Source of the DNA: Bacillota bacterium
GTDB lineage: Bacteria > Bacillota_E > Sulfobacillia > Sulfobacillales > JAIMBI01
Length of the DNA: 64,000 nt
Assembly: GCA_021828405.1 (NCBI GenBank)
Contig: JAKARZ010000004.1
Span: 18,061-82,060, forward strand
Direction: 5' to 3'
Notes under the pieces: generated by a model
Seen by the model: only the letters and a program-made list of their open reading frames with translations
Told to the model about the DNA's origin: nothing
The model's database searches: none
Part shown: positions 41,556-50,740 of the stretch, piece by piece
How positions within the stretch are numbered: position 1 is the stretch's first letter
Layout: every line of letters starts with the position of its first letter
Position numbers and translations under genes: made by a program

Positions 41556-43475
41556 ATGCAGTGGCCAACGAAGGTTCTGATGACGGCGGCGCTGATGATG
41601 ACCGCCATGGGCGGGGGGCTGGGGAGCGCCTCGGCCGCCCCGGCGCCCGCGGCGGGGTCCCATGGGGCGCCCGCCGGGGCGACGGTGCTGGGTAGCACGG
41701 GCGCCAGCACCTCGGTGACGGTGAGCATCATCTTCAAGGTGAACCACGCCCAGCAGTTGACTCAGCGCATCGCGGCGGTGTCGACGCCGGGGCCGCTGTT
41801 CCGGCACTATCTGACCGTGGCGCAGTTCGCGGCCGACTACGGCCGCAGCACGCAGACGATTGACCGGCTGACGCAATACCTGGCGCGGTTCGGCATCACG
41901 AGCGTCGTGATGCCGAACAACCTGGTGGTGAACGCCCAGGGCACCGCGGGACAGTTCGACCAGGCGTTTCGTGTCCGCATTGAGAACCAGGAGTACGACG
42001 GCAAGACGTTTCACGCCCCCCAGGGCGCCCCCACGATCCCGGATGGCATGGCGGGCAAGGTGCTGGCAGTGCTCGGGCTCAGCAACTACGGGCAAGCCGT
42101 GAGCCAGCTCGCCACGCCGGTGGGGATGACTCAACCCAGCACCAACTCGAACACGCCTCCGGCGGGTATGCGCACGCCGGAGACCGTGATTCAACAGTAC
42201 AATGTACAGCCGCTCTACAACGCGGGGTTGGAGGGCCAGGGCCAAACCATCGGCATCGTAACGCTGGCGGCGCTGAATCCCCAGGACGCATACACGTTCT
42301 GGGCCGACAACAAGCTCTCGGTGCTGTCGAATCGGATTACGCTGGTCAACGTAAACGGAGGCCCGGGTCCCGTGTCCACGGCATCGGGCTCCATCGAAAC
42401 CACGGTGGACGTGGAGCAGTCGGGCGCGCTGGCGCCCCAGGCGCGGATCATCGTGTATCAGGCGCCGAACGGTGGGGGTACGGGCTTCGTGGATGCGTAC
42501 TTCACAGCGGTGACGCAAAACCTGGCGGGATCGGTCTCCTCCAGCTGGGGCACCACCGAAACGGCAGTCATGAAAGGCATTGGCCTCGGCTTCGTGTCTC
42601 CCGGCTATCCCCAGGCATTTAACGAGGCGTACATGGAGGGGGCCGTCCAGGGCATATCGATGTTTGCCGCGGCCGGCGACGCGGGGGCGTACGCGGCGTC
42701 GCGCGCCACCGGGGTGCCGACGAACCTCTCGGTCGGCATGCCGTCCGACAGTCCGTACGTGACCTCCGCTGGGGGCACCACGCTGCCCGGCACGCAGACC
42801 TACGTCACCAAATCCGGAACCTGCTCGGTAACCGTGCCTCAGCAACGGACCTGGGGTCGCGATTACCTGTTCCCGCTGTGGGCGTGTTTCGGGTTCCCGT
42901 CGGAGGCGGCCTGGGCCACGCTCAAGGCGGTCGGCGGCGGCGGGGGATACAGCCTGCTGTATCCGACGCCCTCGTATCAGAAGGGCGTGTCCGGGGTCAA
43001 CACCTTCAGTGCGGTGCCGTGGCTGACGCCCATCAACAACAACACCGCGTGGCTGTTCAATCCCAACCCGAGCGTCGTGGTGGGGACCGCGTCCGGGCGC
43101 AACATTCCTGACCTGGCCATGAACGCGGACCCGCAGACGGGCTATGCGGTGTACAGCAGCACCCTCTTCAACACGAAATCTCGCTCGACCGACTGGGCCC
43201 GGGTCGGGGGGACCAGCTTCGTAGCTCCCCAACTGGCCGGGCTCACCGCGCTCATCAACGGGGACGTGGGGGCGCGCGTCGGGTTCTGGAACCCGCAGAT
43301 CTACCGGTTTGCGGCGGGAGGGTCGTCGCCGTTCCAGCCGCTGGACACGACCGGCACGAGCAACGACAACCTCTATTACACGGGGACGGCGGGCACCATC
43401 TACAACCCGGCCAGCGGACTCGGAACCCCCAACATCAGCGCGCTCGCCAGCGCGTTCCAGGGGTCGGGTAGCTGA
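41556..43475 (+). CDS. Secreted S53 (sedolisin/kumamolisin) acid protease
   Basis: A 639-residue preproprotein with a signal peptide (~1-27, ending SASA), an activation prodomain (~50-190, with LTVAQFAADYGRS and VVNAQGTAGQFDQAFRV) and the catalytic domain. The sedolisin residues are visible: IETTVDVEQ (Glu and Asp four apart, ~275-279), FAAAGDAGAYA (oxyanion Asp) and VGGTSFVAPQLAGL (nucleophile Ser ~552). The C-terminal calcium region reads NPASGLGTPN, with Asn where Asp is common. The family works at acid pH, often hot. As last gene of the uptake operon, it would supply peptides from extracellular protein. Confidence 0.92.
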   Translation: MQWPTKVLMTAALMMTAMGGGLGSASAAPAPAAGSHGAPAGATVLGSTGASTSVTVSIIFKVNHAQQLTQRIAAVSTPGPLFRHYLTVAQFAADYGRSTQTIDRLTQYLARFGITSVVMPNNLVVNAQGTAGQFDQAFRVRIENQEYDGKTFHAPQGAPTIPDGMAGKVLAVLGLSNYGQAVSQLATPVGMTQPSTNSNTPPAGMRTPETVIQQYNVQPLYNAGLEGQGQTIGIVTLAALNPQDAYTFWADNKLSVLSNRITLVNVNGGPGPVSTASGSIETTVDVEQSGALAPQARIIVYQAPNGGGTGFVDAYFTAVTQNLAGSVSSSWGTTETAVMKGIGLGFVSPGYPQAFNEAYMEGAVQGISMFAAAGDAGAYAASRATGVPTNLSVGMPSDSPYVTSAGGTTLPGTQTYVTKSGTCSVTVPQQRTWGRDYLFPLWACFGFPSEAAWATLKAVGGGGGYSLLYPTPSYQKGVSGVNTFSAVPWLTPINNNTAWLFNPNPSVVVGTASGRNIPDLAMNADPQTGYAVYSSTLFNTKSRSTDWARVGGTSFVAPQLAGLTALINGDVGARVGFWNPQIYRFAAGGSSPFQPLDTTGTSNDNLYYTGTAGTIYNPASGLGTPNISALASAFQGSGS

Positions 43476-43505
43476 TCCCCGTCGGGTGACCGGCAGACGT
43501 CTCAC

Positions 43506-43545
43506 GCAGAGCCGCCGGATGTCTTCGGACATCCGGCGGCTCTGC
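43506..43545. terminator. 18-bp bidirectional hairpin with TTCG loop
   Basis: A perfect stem closed by TTCG between the convergent S53 protease and nitrilase genes; its last bases touch the nitrilase stop codon. Very stable, without a T run. Confidence 0.75.
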
Positions 43546-44495
43546 TAGTGGCGCACCACGTTGTGGCGAGGCTGCTCGTTGACGTGGAGCGTGAACACGT
43601 CAGGGCGCGCGTAGTGGCCGGTGACGTCAAAGTCAAACCGCGCCTGTTCCAGTTCGGTCAGGTTCAGCGTCGCGACCAAGAGGCCCGCCTCATGATAGAG
43701 CGGGCCGCGCACATACTGCCCCAAGGGACCGACGATGGCACTGCCGCCGCGGCACAGCTCCTCGGGGGCGTCGGCCAGATCGCCCGCGCAGGCCAAGTCC
43801 TCGGGATACATCGACTTGGTGACGTACTGGTTAGCTCCTAGCACGAAGCAGCGGCCCTCGCAGGCAATGTGCTGGAGGGTGGCCTGCCAGGTGTCGCGGG
43901 CGTCGGCCGTTGGCGCGACGTACAGAGCCACGCCCTTGTCGTACATGGCCGCCCGTGCCAGCGGCATGTAGTTTTCCCAGCAGATGAGGCCCCCGACAGG
44001 GCCGAACGGGGTGTCAACCACGGTCAGCGTGCTGCCGTCGCCCTCGCCCCAGATGAGCCGCTCCGAGCCGGTGGGCTTCAACTTGCGGTGACGGCCGAGA
44101 AGCTGGCCCTCGGGGCCAAAATAGAGCGTCGTGCCGTAGAGCGTGCCCTGGCCGCCATGGTCGGCGCGCTCGATCACGCCCAGGACCACATACGTGTGGG
44201 CCTGCGCAATCGCCGCGGCCAGCCGGTCGATCGCCGGGGAGGGCACGGCCACCGCCGACCGCCAGTACCGGCCCCAGTCGAGGCGGCCCTGGGGCTGGCG
44301 ACTGCCGACGACAGCCCCAAACCCCAAGCCGCGCGGGTAGCCCGACAGAAACGCTTCCGGAAACACCACGAGTTCAGCGCCGTGGGCCGCCGCCTCCCCC
44401 AGCAGGTGGATCGCCTTGTCCACACTCCGCTCCAGATCCATCAGCACCGGGGCGTCCTGAACCACCGCCACGGTGACCGCATCCATCTGCCGCAT
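43545..44495 (-). CDS. Nitrilase-family aliphatic nitrilase
   Basis: 316 residues. It hydrolyses nitriles (or amides) using the Glu-Lys-Cys triad: VVFPEAFLSGYPRG (Glu ~46), GRHRKLKPTGSERLIWGEGDGS (Lys ~133) and GGLICWENYMPLARAAMY (Cys ~166). The motif CWENYMPL and the RKLKPTGSER block are those of true nitrilases rather than carbamoylases or amidases. ATG 44495 follows AAGGAAGGG. It is followed only by the hairpin shared with the S53 gene and lies head-to-head with the decayed paa remains. Confidence 0.9.
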   Translation of the reverse strand: MRQMDAVTVAVVQDAPVLMDLERSVDKAIHLLGEAAAHGAELVVFPEAFLSGYPRGLGFGAVVGSRQPQGRLDWGRYWRSAVAVPSPAIDRLAAAIAQAHTYVVLGVIERADHGGQGTLYGTTLYFGPEGQLLGRHRKLKPTGSERLIWGEGDGSTLTVVDTPFGPVGGLICWENYMPLARAAMYDKGVALYVAPTADARDTWQATLQHIACEGRCFVLGANQYVTKSMYPEDLACAGDLADAPEELCRGGSAIVGPLGQYVRGPLYHEAGLLVATLNLTELEQARFDFDVTGHYARPDVFTLHVNEQPRHNVVRH

Positions 44496-44639
44496 GGTCG
44501 CCCTTCCTTCCGGAGCTCCCTGCCACCCGTCCTGGAGGCCGAGGGATCCGCTCCGGCAACATGGTGCTCCGAGACGCGGCCCGTGTCCACTGGGCGGGGG
44601 CGTCGAGAGACACCCATGGCCACCGTCACCCTCGGCGCA

Positions 44640-45225
44640 GCACCGCCCCGGGTAAGGAGAAGTTCAAGACGAAGGGCCACGGCTAGCTCCTGATTCGCGT
44701 CGCGGAAGACTTGATGGCGCCGGGAGAGCAGAACCGCGAGCACATCATGGAGGACCTGTTTTCTGGCCGCCAGAAAGTCCCCAGCGTCTTCCATTTGCTC
44801 GTGCCCACGTGGGCCGACGCCGGACTCATGGGGTGGCTGGTGGCTGGTGCCGCGATCATTACGGAGGGCATGCGGCGGGGGGCCTGTGCCCCATACACCC
44901 GGGCTCCGGCGGATTGTTGAGGAGGAGGCGTTCCACATCCAGCATGGCGAGAGTGTCTGCATGGCCCGCGCTGATGATGTTCTTCGGCCCGCCGGAGCCG
45001 GGCGAGGCCCCATCGCAAGCCCGAGGGACAACCATGTCGTCCCATCAGGCAGCGAACCTGCGCTTTCGGATCCGCACCAAGAGCAACGAGGAGCTGCGGC
45101 AGCGCCACCTCAGCAAGTATGTGCCGCGCATTCGCTCGCTGGGGCTTGCGATCTCGGATCCCACCGTGCGGCAAGACCCGACCACGAAGGAGTGGATCTA
45201 CCAGCCGCCCGACTGGAAGCGCTGA
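44640..45225 (+). pseudogene. paaA: paaA remnant (phenylacetyl-CoA epoxidase large subunit)
   Basis: Broken pieces in order in several frames: PGEQNREHIMEDLFSGRQK and FHLLVPTWADAGLMGWLVAGAA, then EEEAFHIQHGESVC (the iron-ligand Glu..His stretch), AWPALMMFFGPPE and, at the end, NEELRQRHLSKYVPRI..LGLAISDP..W. These match PaaA, the catalytic di-iron subunit (normally ~310 residues). The N-terminal half, with the first iron ligands, is mostly lost and there are at least two frameshifts, so it is not functional. Confidence 0.75.
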
Positions 45226-45395
45226 CGCCATCATCACCAACCACGGGCCGTGTTCCGCGTCGCGATTGAACCTGCGCCGGATGTCGTACGCGGAAGGCCG
45301 ATGGGTTCGCGACGTGATGGTGCCCACCCGAAAGCCGGTGTGACGAAACGGGTTTTGTCTCCGACCAGCCGGCGCTGACGGGCCAGGGCGATCTC

Positions 45396-45755
45396 GCCGT
45401 GTATGAGGTATGTGCCCAAACCATCGAGCGAGGCACCGTGGAGTGGCAAGCCAGCGTGTTGGCGGGATCGCCGGCGATGGCCCTCATGCTGGCGCGAGAG
45501 AGCTTCCTCCGCCGCCGGGAGATTTTCGTTCTGTGGGTGGTGCCCGGCGACGCAATCGCCCGGGCGGAGCGGACAGATAAGCTGTTTCGCCTGGCCAAGA
45601 CGTATCGCGAGGTGTCGGACTACCTGTATCTCGTTGCGAAGTGGCGGCAGTACCACCAGCAGGCCATGACACCCGAGACCATGGCCGAGCACGAGCCAGG
45701 GAGGGATAGACAGTGGATGCCGACCGCAACCACATGGCGCTCGGTGCGCTTTTGA
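45396..45755 (+). CDS. paaB: PaaB-like subunit, possibly still intact
   Basis: A continuous frame of about 119 residues from GTG 45396: VYEVCAQTIERGTVEWQASVLAGSP, then ALMLARESFLRRREIFVLWVVP and FRLAKTYREVSDYLYLVAKWRQY. This matches PaaB, the bridging subunit of phenylacetyl-CoA epoxidase, in its longer Gram-positive form. The gene body is uninterrupted, but the ribosome site is poor and its partners on both sides are broken. It is probably a fossil that has not yet picked up a lesion. The last ~20 residues overlap the paaC remnant. Confidence 0.6.
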   Translation, partial: AVYEVCAQTIERGTVEWQASVLAGSPAMALMLARESFLRRREIFVLWVVPGDAIARAERTDKLFRLAKTYREVSDYLYLVAKWRQYHQQAMTPETMAEHEPGRDRQWMPTATTWRSVRF

Positions 45756-46129
45756 TGCAGTCGGCGGACGACGACCTGGTGGTGGCTGCGCGCGCGAGCG
45801 AGTGGCTCGGGCTGGGCCTCCAGCTGGAGGAGGACGTGGCGTTTTCGTCCATTGCCCAGAATGAAATGGGACACGCGGCCACCTCCTACGGACTGCCGGC
45901 CGCTGGCGGAGGCGGCCGCCAAGATTCGCCGGGAGGAGCGCTATCACGATCAGCACCATGCGATATATCTGGCGCACGGGGGCCCGACGGCGTCCGGCGG
46001 ATGCAGGTTGCGCTGGGCCGGGCGGCCGACCTGGCCAGCAGCGGCCCGATGGCGGCCGAGATCGAGGCGTTGAACCTCCTGCCCGACGCGTCGCATCTGG
46101 CTGATGACTGGCGCGCCCGCGTGGTGTAA
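45713..46129 (+). pseudogene. paaC: paaC remnant
   Basis: It starts well (LLMQSADDDLVVAARASEWLGLGLQLEEDVAFSSIAQNEMGH). The frame then changes: AAAKIRREERYHDQHHAIYL lies in a neighbouring frame, and RRMQVALGRAADL back in the first. This is the order of PaaC, the structural di-iron-fold subunit (normally ~250 residues). Deletions have shortened it to about half. Non-functional. Confidence 0.72.
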
Positions 46130-46189
46130 GCGCTAGCCCCCTTGGGCTGGTCGCTGCCCCCGGGGATGGGGCACGCTGAATGGGCGCCA

Positions 46190-46549
46190 CGGTGAGCACT
46201 TCCCCGACCTCGCGCTGCTGCTGCGGGATCCGAGCGAAGTGGACCGGTCGGCTCCAGGGGCGTCGTGGTAGCCGCCCCGGGACCGCGTGCGCAGCAGGTG
46301 GCGGCGGCGCTGGAGCAGGTGTCGTGGCGCTGGGCATGGTGCACGATGTCGCCCTGGACCGCGAGCGCGTCCGCATCACCCTGTTGCCCACATTTGTCGG
46401 CGGTCCGGCGCTGGAAATGATGCGCGCCAATGCGATCCGCGAGGTGAGCCGAGCCACGGCCCGAGGGGGTGTTTGGCCCCGCGACGTGCCGCTCCATCTA
46501 CTACGGCCGCACCTGCCGCAACCCATTTGAAGCCATGAAGCCGGTTTGA
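46190..46549 (+). pseudogene. paaD: paaD remnant (MIP18/DUF59 family)
   Basis: VVALGMVHDVALDRERVRITLLPTFVGGPALEMMRA corresponds to the DUF59 core of PaaD, but the conserved Cys of the TxxGCP motif is Gly here. The C-terminal zinc-ribbon end appears in another frame as YYGRTCRNPFEAMKPV, with stop at 46547-46549. At least one frameshift and a missing N-terminus make it a pseudogene. No paaE reductase remnant follows. Confidence 0.7.
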
Positions 46550-46582
46550 CGCGGGGAGAACACCGCGCGCTGTCCGGCCGTG

Positions 46583-47791
46583 CTACGCGGGGGGCGCCGC
46601 CGCCGATGCGGTCCGCTCCGTCGAGACCCGTGACCACACCCGTGCACTGGCGAGCGGGATGAGCGTGCAGCCGAGTCCCACGCCCAGCCACTGGAAAGCC
46701 GGGCCCATGCCGTTGAGTTGGCTCACGACGCCAAATATTAGGGGCACCAGGAGCATGCCGACCGACCAAAATACGCTCGCGACGGCAATGGCGGATGCCC
46801 GGTCGACATTGGCCACCGCCCCCACCACCAACGTCAGATACAGCACCGCGACCGGCGCGGACAGGAATCCCGTCGCGATCAGGGCCGCCGAGACGAGCCA
46901 CGGCACGGTCGTAGCCCCCGTCAGGAAAATCCCCGCCGCCATGCCGCCCACCCCGATCAGGGCCCCCGTGCGTTGGCCGGTCCAGCGCAGGATGCGGCCC
47001 GCCATAAAGCTACCTAAGATGGTGCCGACGTTCCGCAGCGCGGTGACCAAGCTCGCCATCGTCGTGGAGTGGGTGAGGTGTAGCACCCAGAGCGGATAAA
47101 ACGACTGCACCAGCGCCTGCGGGAAAGCTGCCAACAGGGCAATGCCTCCCGCCACCCACACCGTGGAGTAGCGAAATAGAGAAGGCAGTCGGCGCAGCGC
47201 CCGCAGCACCTGCTCATGCCGCCGGTCGGCCGCCAGGGACACCAGACCCACGGTGAGCAGCAGCGCAGCGGCCTGGACCCCGGTGATGAGGCCGAAGATC
47301 GCGCGATAGCCCACCACCGCGACCAGCGGCCCGGTGACCACGATGCCAATAAGGCCGCCCAGGTTGGCGCCCCCGGTAAAGTGCCCGAGCCGCGTGGCGA
47401 TATCGCCAGGAAGCCGCGTGATGTAAGACTGGGCCGATGTCCAGAACAGCCCGCGCATGGCGCCGCTGAAAACTTGGGCGGCCACCAGCCCGACCAGGCT
47501 GGTGTACCCCACGAACGGAGCCAGGCCAGCGAGCACGGCCAGCCCGAGGGACACTCTCAGGATGCGGACCTCGCCAAATACGGCGGTAAACGGCCCGCTG
47601 AGCACGCGCTGCAATATCAGGAAGACGCCCGGGAGCGCCGTCAGCAAAGCGATCGTAAAAATTGAAAAGTGTCGACTGGCAGCATACAATGGAATGGCGA
47701 ATGAAAGCATTAGATATCCTACGTTAAATACCCATCCGATCGCGGTCACTTGCTTGGCGGACCGCGACACGGACGGCGGTGGAAATACCAC
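46583..47791 (-). CDS. MFS transporter
   Basis: 402 residues from GTG 47791, which has AAGGAGG about eight bases upstream; the frame is open far upstream (to 48202) but without start signals. Around 12 hydrophobic helices are present, with a C-terminal half repeating the N-terminal pattern (PLWVLHLTHSTTMASLVTALRNVGTILGSFMAGRILRW, quoted here as the helix 7-8 region in pieces). Sugar or drug antiporter-like; the substrate is unknown. It has no gene partner on its strand. Confidence 0.82.
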   Translation of the reverse strand: MVFPPPSVSRSAKQVTAIGWVFNVGYLMLSFAIPLYAASRHFSIFTIALLTALPGVFLILQRVLSGPFTAVFGEVRILRVSLGLAVLAGLAPFVGYTSLVGLVAAQVFSGAMRGLFWTSAQSYITRLPGDIATRLGHFTGGANLGGLIGIVVTGPLVAVVGYRAIFGLITGVQAAALLLTVGLVSLAADRRHEQVLRALRRLPSLFRYSTVWVAGGIALLAAFPQALVQSFYPLWVLHLTHSTTMASLVTALRNVGTILGSFMAGRILRWTGQRTGALIGVGGMAAGIFLTGATTVPWLVSAALIATGFLSAPVAVLYLTLVVGAVANVDRASAIAVASVFWSVGMLLVPLIFGVVSQLNGMGPAFQWLGVGLGCTLIPLASARVWSRVSTERTASAAAPPA

Positions 47792-48240
47792 GTTGCGCTC
47801 CTCCTTGTTCCGGATGGGTCGGTCCTCCCCACACATGCTTTTGCGCAAACCACGGAAGGGCTGGACCGGCCGCGGCGCAAGCACCGGCGCACAAGTCAGT
47901 ACCCCGGGGTGATGCTTCCCTGGATTGCACCGCTCCGACAATAACCTCGGCGGGTGGCACGCTGAACTCGACCTATCGGTTAAAGGATACCGCGGCGAGC
48001 CCACGACGCCAAGATGGCCACGGGTAGCGTCAAACCACGTCGTGTTTGCGTCCGTTGCTATAGGTCCGCACCGCGTTCGCTCCGCGCCCGGCATCCCAAG
48101 TGTCTGCGCGGTATAACCCGGAGGGCAAAGACCGTCCCCGCGGGCAATTGCCTGTCTGCGTGGTGCGAAGTGCGCTAAACTGCGTGCGGGTGGACAGACC
48201 ACCCACCATGCAAGGAGGCGGGCCCGTGGGAGGCGTAACC
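47792..48240. other. 449-base divergent intergenic region
   Basis: It separates the MFS gene (-) from the M24 peptidase (+). I see a small hairpin GGGTGG-ACAGA-CCACCC at about 48189-48205 just before the peptidase ribosome site, and no clear promoter pair, riboswitch or small gene. Reading frames running through it are extensions of the flanking genes. Confidence 0.45.
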
Positions 48241-49386
48241 ATGCCGTCGGGAGAGTATCGTGAGCGACACGACAAATTGTCGGCGGCCGTGGCGGCCGAG
48301 GGACTGGACGGGTTGCTGGCGTTTAGCGGATACATGGAGCGGGAAGGGCACGTGCTCTACCTGACGGGTCATCGGATTGTCTTCCCGCCGTGGGCGTCCG
48401 ACGAACGGCGCAACGGCGCCGGGTTCTCCGGCTGCCTGGTGGTGCCGGGTCAGGCCATCCGCCTGTTTGCGGCATTTCAGACGGATCGCGCGGTGCTTGC
48501 CGACACCGTGGGGGACATCGTGGAGACCATGGATCTGAACAGCGCGCTCATAGCCTCTCTGCGCCGAGTCTATGGTCTCAGCGGCCCCACGCGGCTGGGC
48601 ATCGCGGGCTCGGACGTGGTGAACCTGAAAACGTACAGTGGTTTGCGCGACGCCTTTCCTCGTACCGAATGGGTCATGGCCGATCACCTCGTGGTATCGC
48701 TCCGGATGATCAAGTCGGACTACGAACAGCAGTGCCTCCGGGCGGCGGCGCGGGCCGCCGACGCCGGGATCCGGGCGGCGTGGGACGCCACAGTGGCCGG
48801 CGCGGCGGAAGCCACGGTGGCGCGGGCGGTGGCGGCAGCGTGCCAAGAGGCCGGCGCCGATCATGTGGCGCGCATTCGCCTGCGGGCCGGTGATGCCGTC
48901 CTGGCGTCCGGCCGCTGGCCACTGGCCACCGGCCGGGTGATCGCGCCCGGCGATCTGGTTTACATGGACCTGCTGGGATGGGTGGGCCACTACGCGTTCG
49001 ATGTGGCGCGCACCTGGAGCGCGGGGCCCACCGATACGGTGCGCCAGGAACTGCTCACCCAGTCCGTGGATCTGCTGGAGCGCACCATCCACGCCATTCG
49101 GCCTGGGGCCACCGGCGATCAGGTGGCCCACGCCGTGGGGGCGGCTTACGAAGGCACGCCTTGGTTCGAGCGGTACGAGCCGATGGGCCACGGGATCGGG
49201 ATCGAGTGCGTGGAGAATCCTTGGATCATGCCGGGCAGCCACATCCCGCTGGAGCCGGGGATGGTGCTGTCGCTGGAGCCCGAATTCGTGATCCCGGGCG
49301 TAACCAAGGGCCAGCAGGAGGACATGGTGCTCGTGACTGCCGCCGGGTGCGAACGTTTGACCGCGGCCCCATGGCTGCCTTCATGA
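48241..49386 (+). CDS. M24-family metallopeptidase (Xaa-Pro aminopeptidase/prolidase type)
   Basis: 381 residues from ATG 48241 (GGGAGG seven bases upstream). A GTG at 48226 also has a good site (GGAGG seven bases upstream), so five extra residues are possible. The N-terminal creatinase-like domain (~1-150) is followed by the pita-bread domain. The two-metal ligands are kept: MDLLGWVGHYAFDVARTW (two Asp), GHGIGIE (His), LEPEF (Glu) and QEDMVLVT (Glu). It cleaves N-terminal residues before proline or Xaa-Pro dipeptides, fitting a peptide-eating organism. Confidence 0.88.
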   Translation: MPSGEYRERHDKLSAAVAAEGLDGLLAFSGYMEREGHVLYLTGHRIVFPPWASDERRNGAGFSGCLVVPGQAIRLFAAFQTDRAVLADTVGDIVETMDLNSALIASLRRVYGLSGPTRLGIAGSDVVNLKTYSGLRDAFPRTEWVMADHLVVSLRMIKSDYEQQCLRAAARAADAGIRAAWDATVAGAAEATVARAVAAACQEAGADHVARIRLRAGDAVLASGRWPLATGRVIAPGDLVYMDLLGWVGHYAFDVARTWSAGPTDTVRQELLTQSVDLLERTIHAIRPGATGDQVAHAVGAAYEGTPWFERYEPMGHGIGIECVENPWIMPGSHIPLEPGMVLSLEPEFVIPGVTKGQQEDMVLVTAAGCERLTAAPWLPS

Positions 49387-49400
49387 CAAGCGGCCTGGGA

Positions 49401-49571
49401 TCAGGACTTTGGCGGCGGGCGTCGGGGGCGCGCGGGCCGGGTCACCCCGTGCCACACGATGAGGACGAGGCCCAGTGCCAGGGCCGCGTACGTGAGGCCC
49501 GCCGCCACATGAAAAATTAGGGTGCCCACGATCCACCCCACCACCAGCACGATGCCCACCGTCAACAGCAC
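49401..49571 (-). CDS. Small two-helix membrane protein
   Basis: 56 residues from GTG 49571, with GGGAGG six bases upstream. Two hydrophobic segments, LLTVGIVLVVGWIVGTLIF and LTYAALALGLVLIVW, are separated by HVAAG, with a basic Pro/Arg tail. The pattern resembles the DUF5670-type small membrane proteins. It lies just downstream of the larger membrane protein on the same strand. Function unknown. Confidence 0.55.
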   Translation of the reverse strand: MLLTVGIVLVVGWIVGTLIFHVAAGLTYAALALGLVLIVWHGVTRPARPRRPPPKS

Positions 49572-49611
49572 AGCGCGCCTCCCGCGCTTAGGATGCAGCG
49601 CCGCGCGCCGG

Positions 49612-50649
49612 CTATGCGCCGCGGCCGAATCGGCCCACGTGATACGCGTAGCTGACCAGCAGGAGCATCATCGGCGCGCCGCTGTTGGGATCGGTGCCCA
49701 TGCCGCCCAACATGCCAAAATCTTGGCCGAGCCACCACGTCGCGCTCACGATGGCCGCCGTCACCCACCAGACGGAGCCAGCCCAGCGGCCCCGGGCGGT
49801 GGCCCACAGCACCGCGACGCCGAGAAAGATGACCACCAGCGCACCATTCCACACCACCGGGTGCTGGAGGGCCGAGGCGGCCCAGGCCCGGATGGGCCCG
49901 GAAATGATGGCGGGCTGGGGCATGGCGGCCATGGCGGCGAGGTAGCGGCCGAGCTGTCCCGACCACCAGCCCGACGGAGGCCAGCCCTGCAGCACGGCCG
50001 CCAGCAGAAACGTGCCGCCGACAACCCGCCACCACACGGCGCGCATGCGGGGACCCGTCCACCATGCGACCGGGGCCAGCAGCATGAGGCTCATCACGGC
50101 GTACAGCAGCGCCGCCCCGGGGCTCCCGACGAGCCAACTGCCGTGGGCGAACAGACTCCCGGCGCCTTCGCCCGCCACAAACACCACCAGTCCCCACCCG
50201 AGAGACAGCCAGAGCCCGGCGCGCCGCCACCGGGACTCGCCGCCCAGCAGGATCAGGAGACCGATGGCCACCTGCAGCCAGGCGGCCACCAGGTTGGCGG
50301 CAACCGGGGAGAGTCCCCACAGATACATGCCCGCGGAGATGCTCTGCGCAATCACGGCAGGCTGACCCTGCAGCAGTGGCGCCAGCAGGCGCGGCAGGAA
50401 CTGGGTCACCATCAGCGGCTGAAGCTGCAATATGCCGTCCAAGAGCCACAGCGATCCCAGACCCACGGTCAGCACCCGGCGGCCGGGAATCGGCGGCGAC
50501 GGGGGCCCGGGAAAGCGGTGGTGCTCCCAGAGCCACAGCAGGTAGCGGCCGCCCACCAGCACCACCAGCGTGACAATCGCCACGTTGATGACGTAAAACA
50601 GCAGGAGCGGCGTGAAATGGGCGCCGGGCGGCGGAGGTGGCAGGTTCAT
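49612..50649 (-). CDS. Polytopic membrane protein, unknown
   Basis: 345 residues from ATG 50649, about 10 hydrophobic helices. A Pro-rich N-terminus is followed by LLLFYVINVAIVTLVVLV, a Trp-rich middle (WLLDGILQLQP, AWWTGPRMRAVWWRV) and a C-terminal GQDFGMLGGMGTDPNSG loop. I do not recognise the family. The internal pattern of paired helices with LQVAIGLLILLG is vaguely like DoxX-type proteins, but this is weak. An open frame continues upstream to 50760 without a start signal. It is divergent from the kinase-fold gene. Confidence 0.6.
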   Translation of the reverse strand: MNLPPPPPGAHFTPLLLFYVINVAIVTLVVLVGGRYLLWLWEHHRFPGPPSPPIPGRRVLTVGLGSLWLLDGILQLQPLMVTQFLPRLLAPLLQGQPAVIAQSISAGMYLWGLSPVAANLVAAWLQVAIGLLILLGGESRWRRAGLWLSLGWGLVVFVAGEGAGSLFAHGSWLVGSPGAALLYAVMSLMLLAPVAWWTGPRMRAVWWRVVGGTFLLAAVLQGWPPSGWWSGQLGRYLAAMAAMPQPAIISGPIRAWAASALQHPVVWNGALVVIFLGVAVLWATARGRWAGSVWWVTAAIVSATWWLGQDFGMLGGMGTDPNSGAPMMLLLVSYAYHVGRFGRGA

Positions 50650-50740
50650 TCGCACCGACCCTCGCCTCCCTTCGGGCACCAGCATAGCGCGTCTGTGCTT
50701 GTGCGAATATGGTGGGCGGAAAACGACAGGGAGGCGCGGG

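Noticed and set aside
47792..48202. 137-residue extension of the MFS protein
   Set aside because: No hydrophobic or conserved content; GTG 47791 has AAGGAGG and starts where MFS homology begins.
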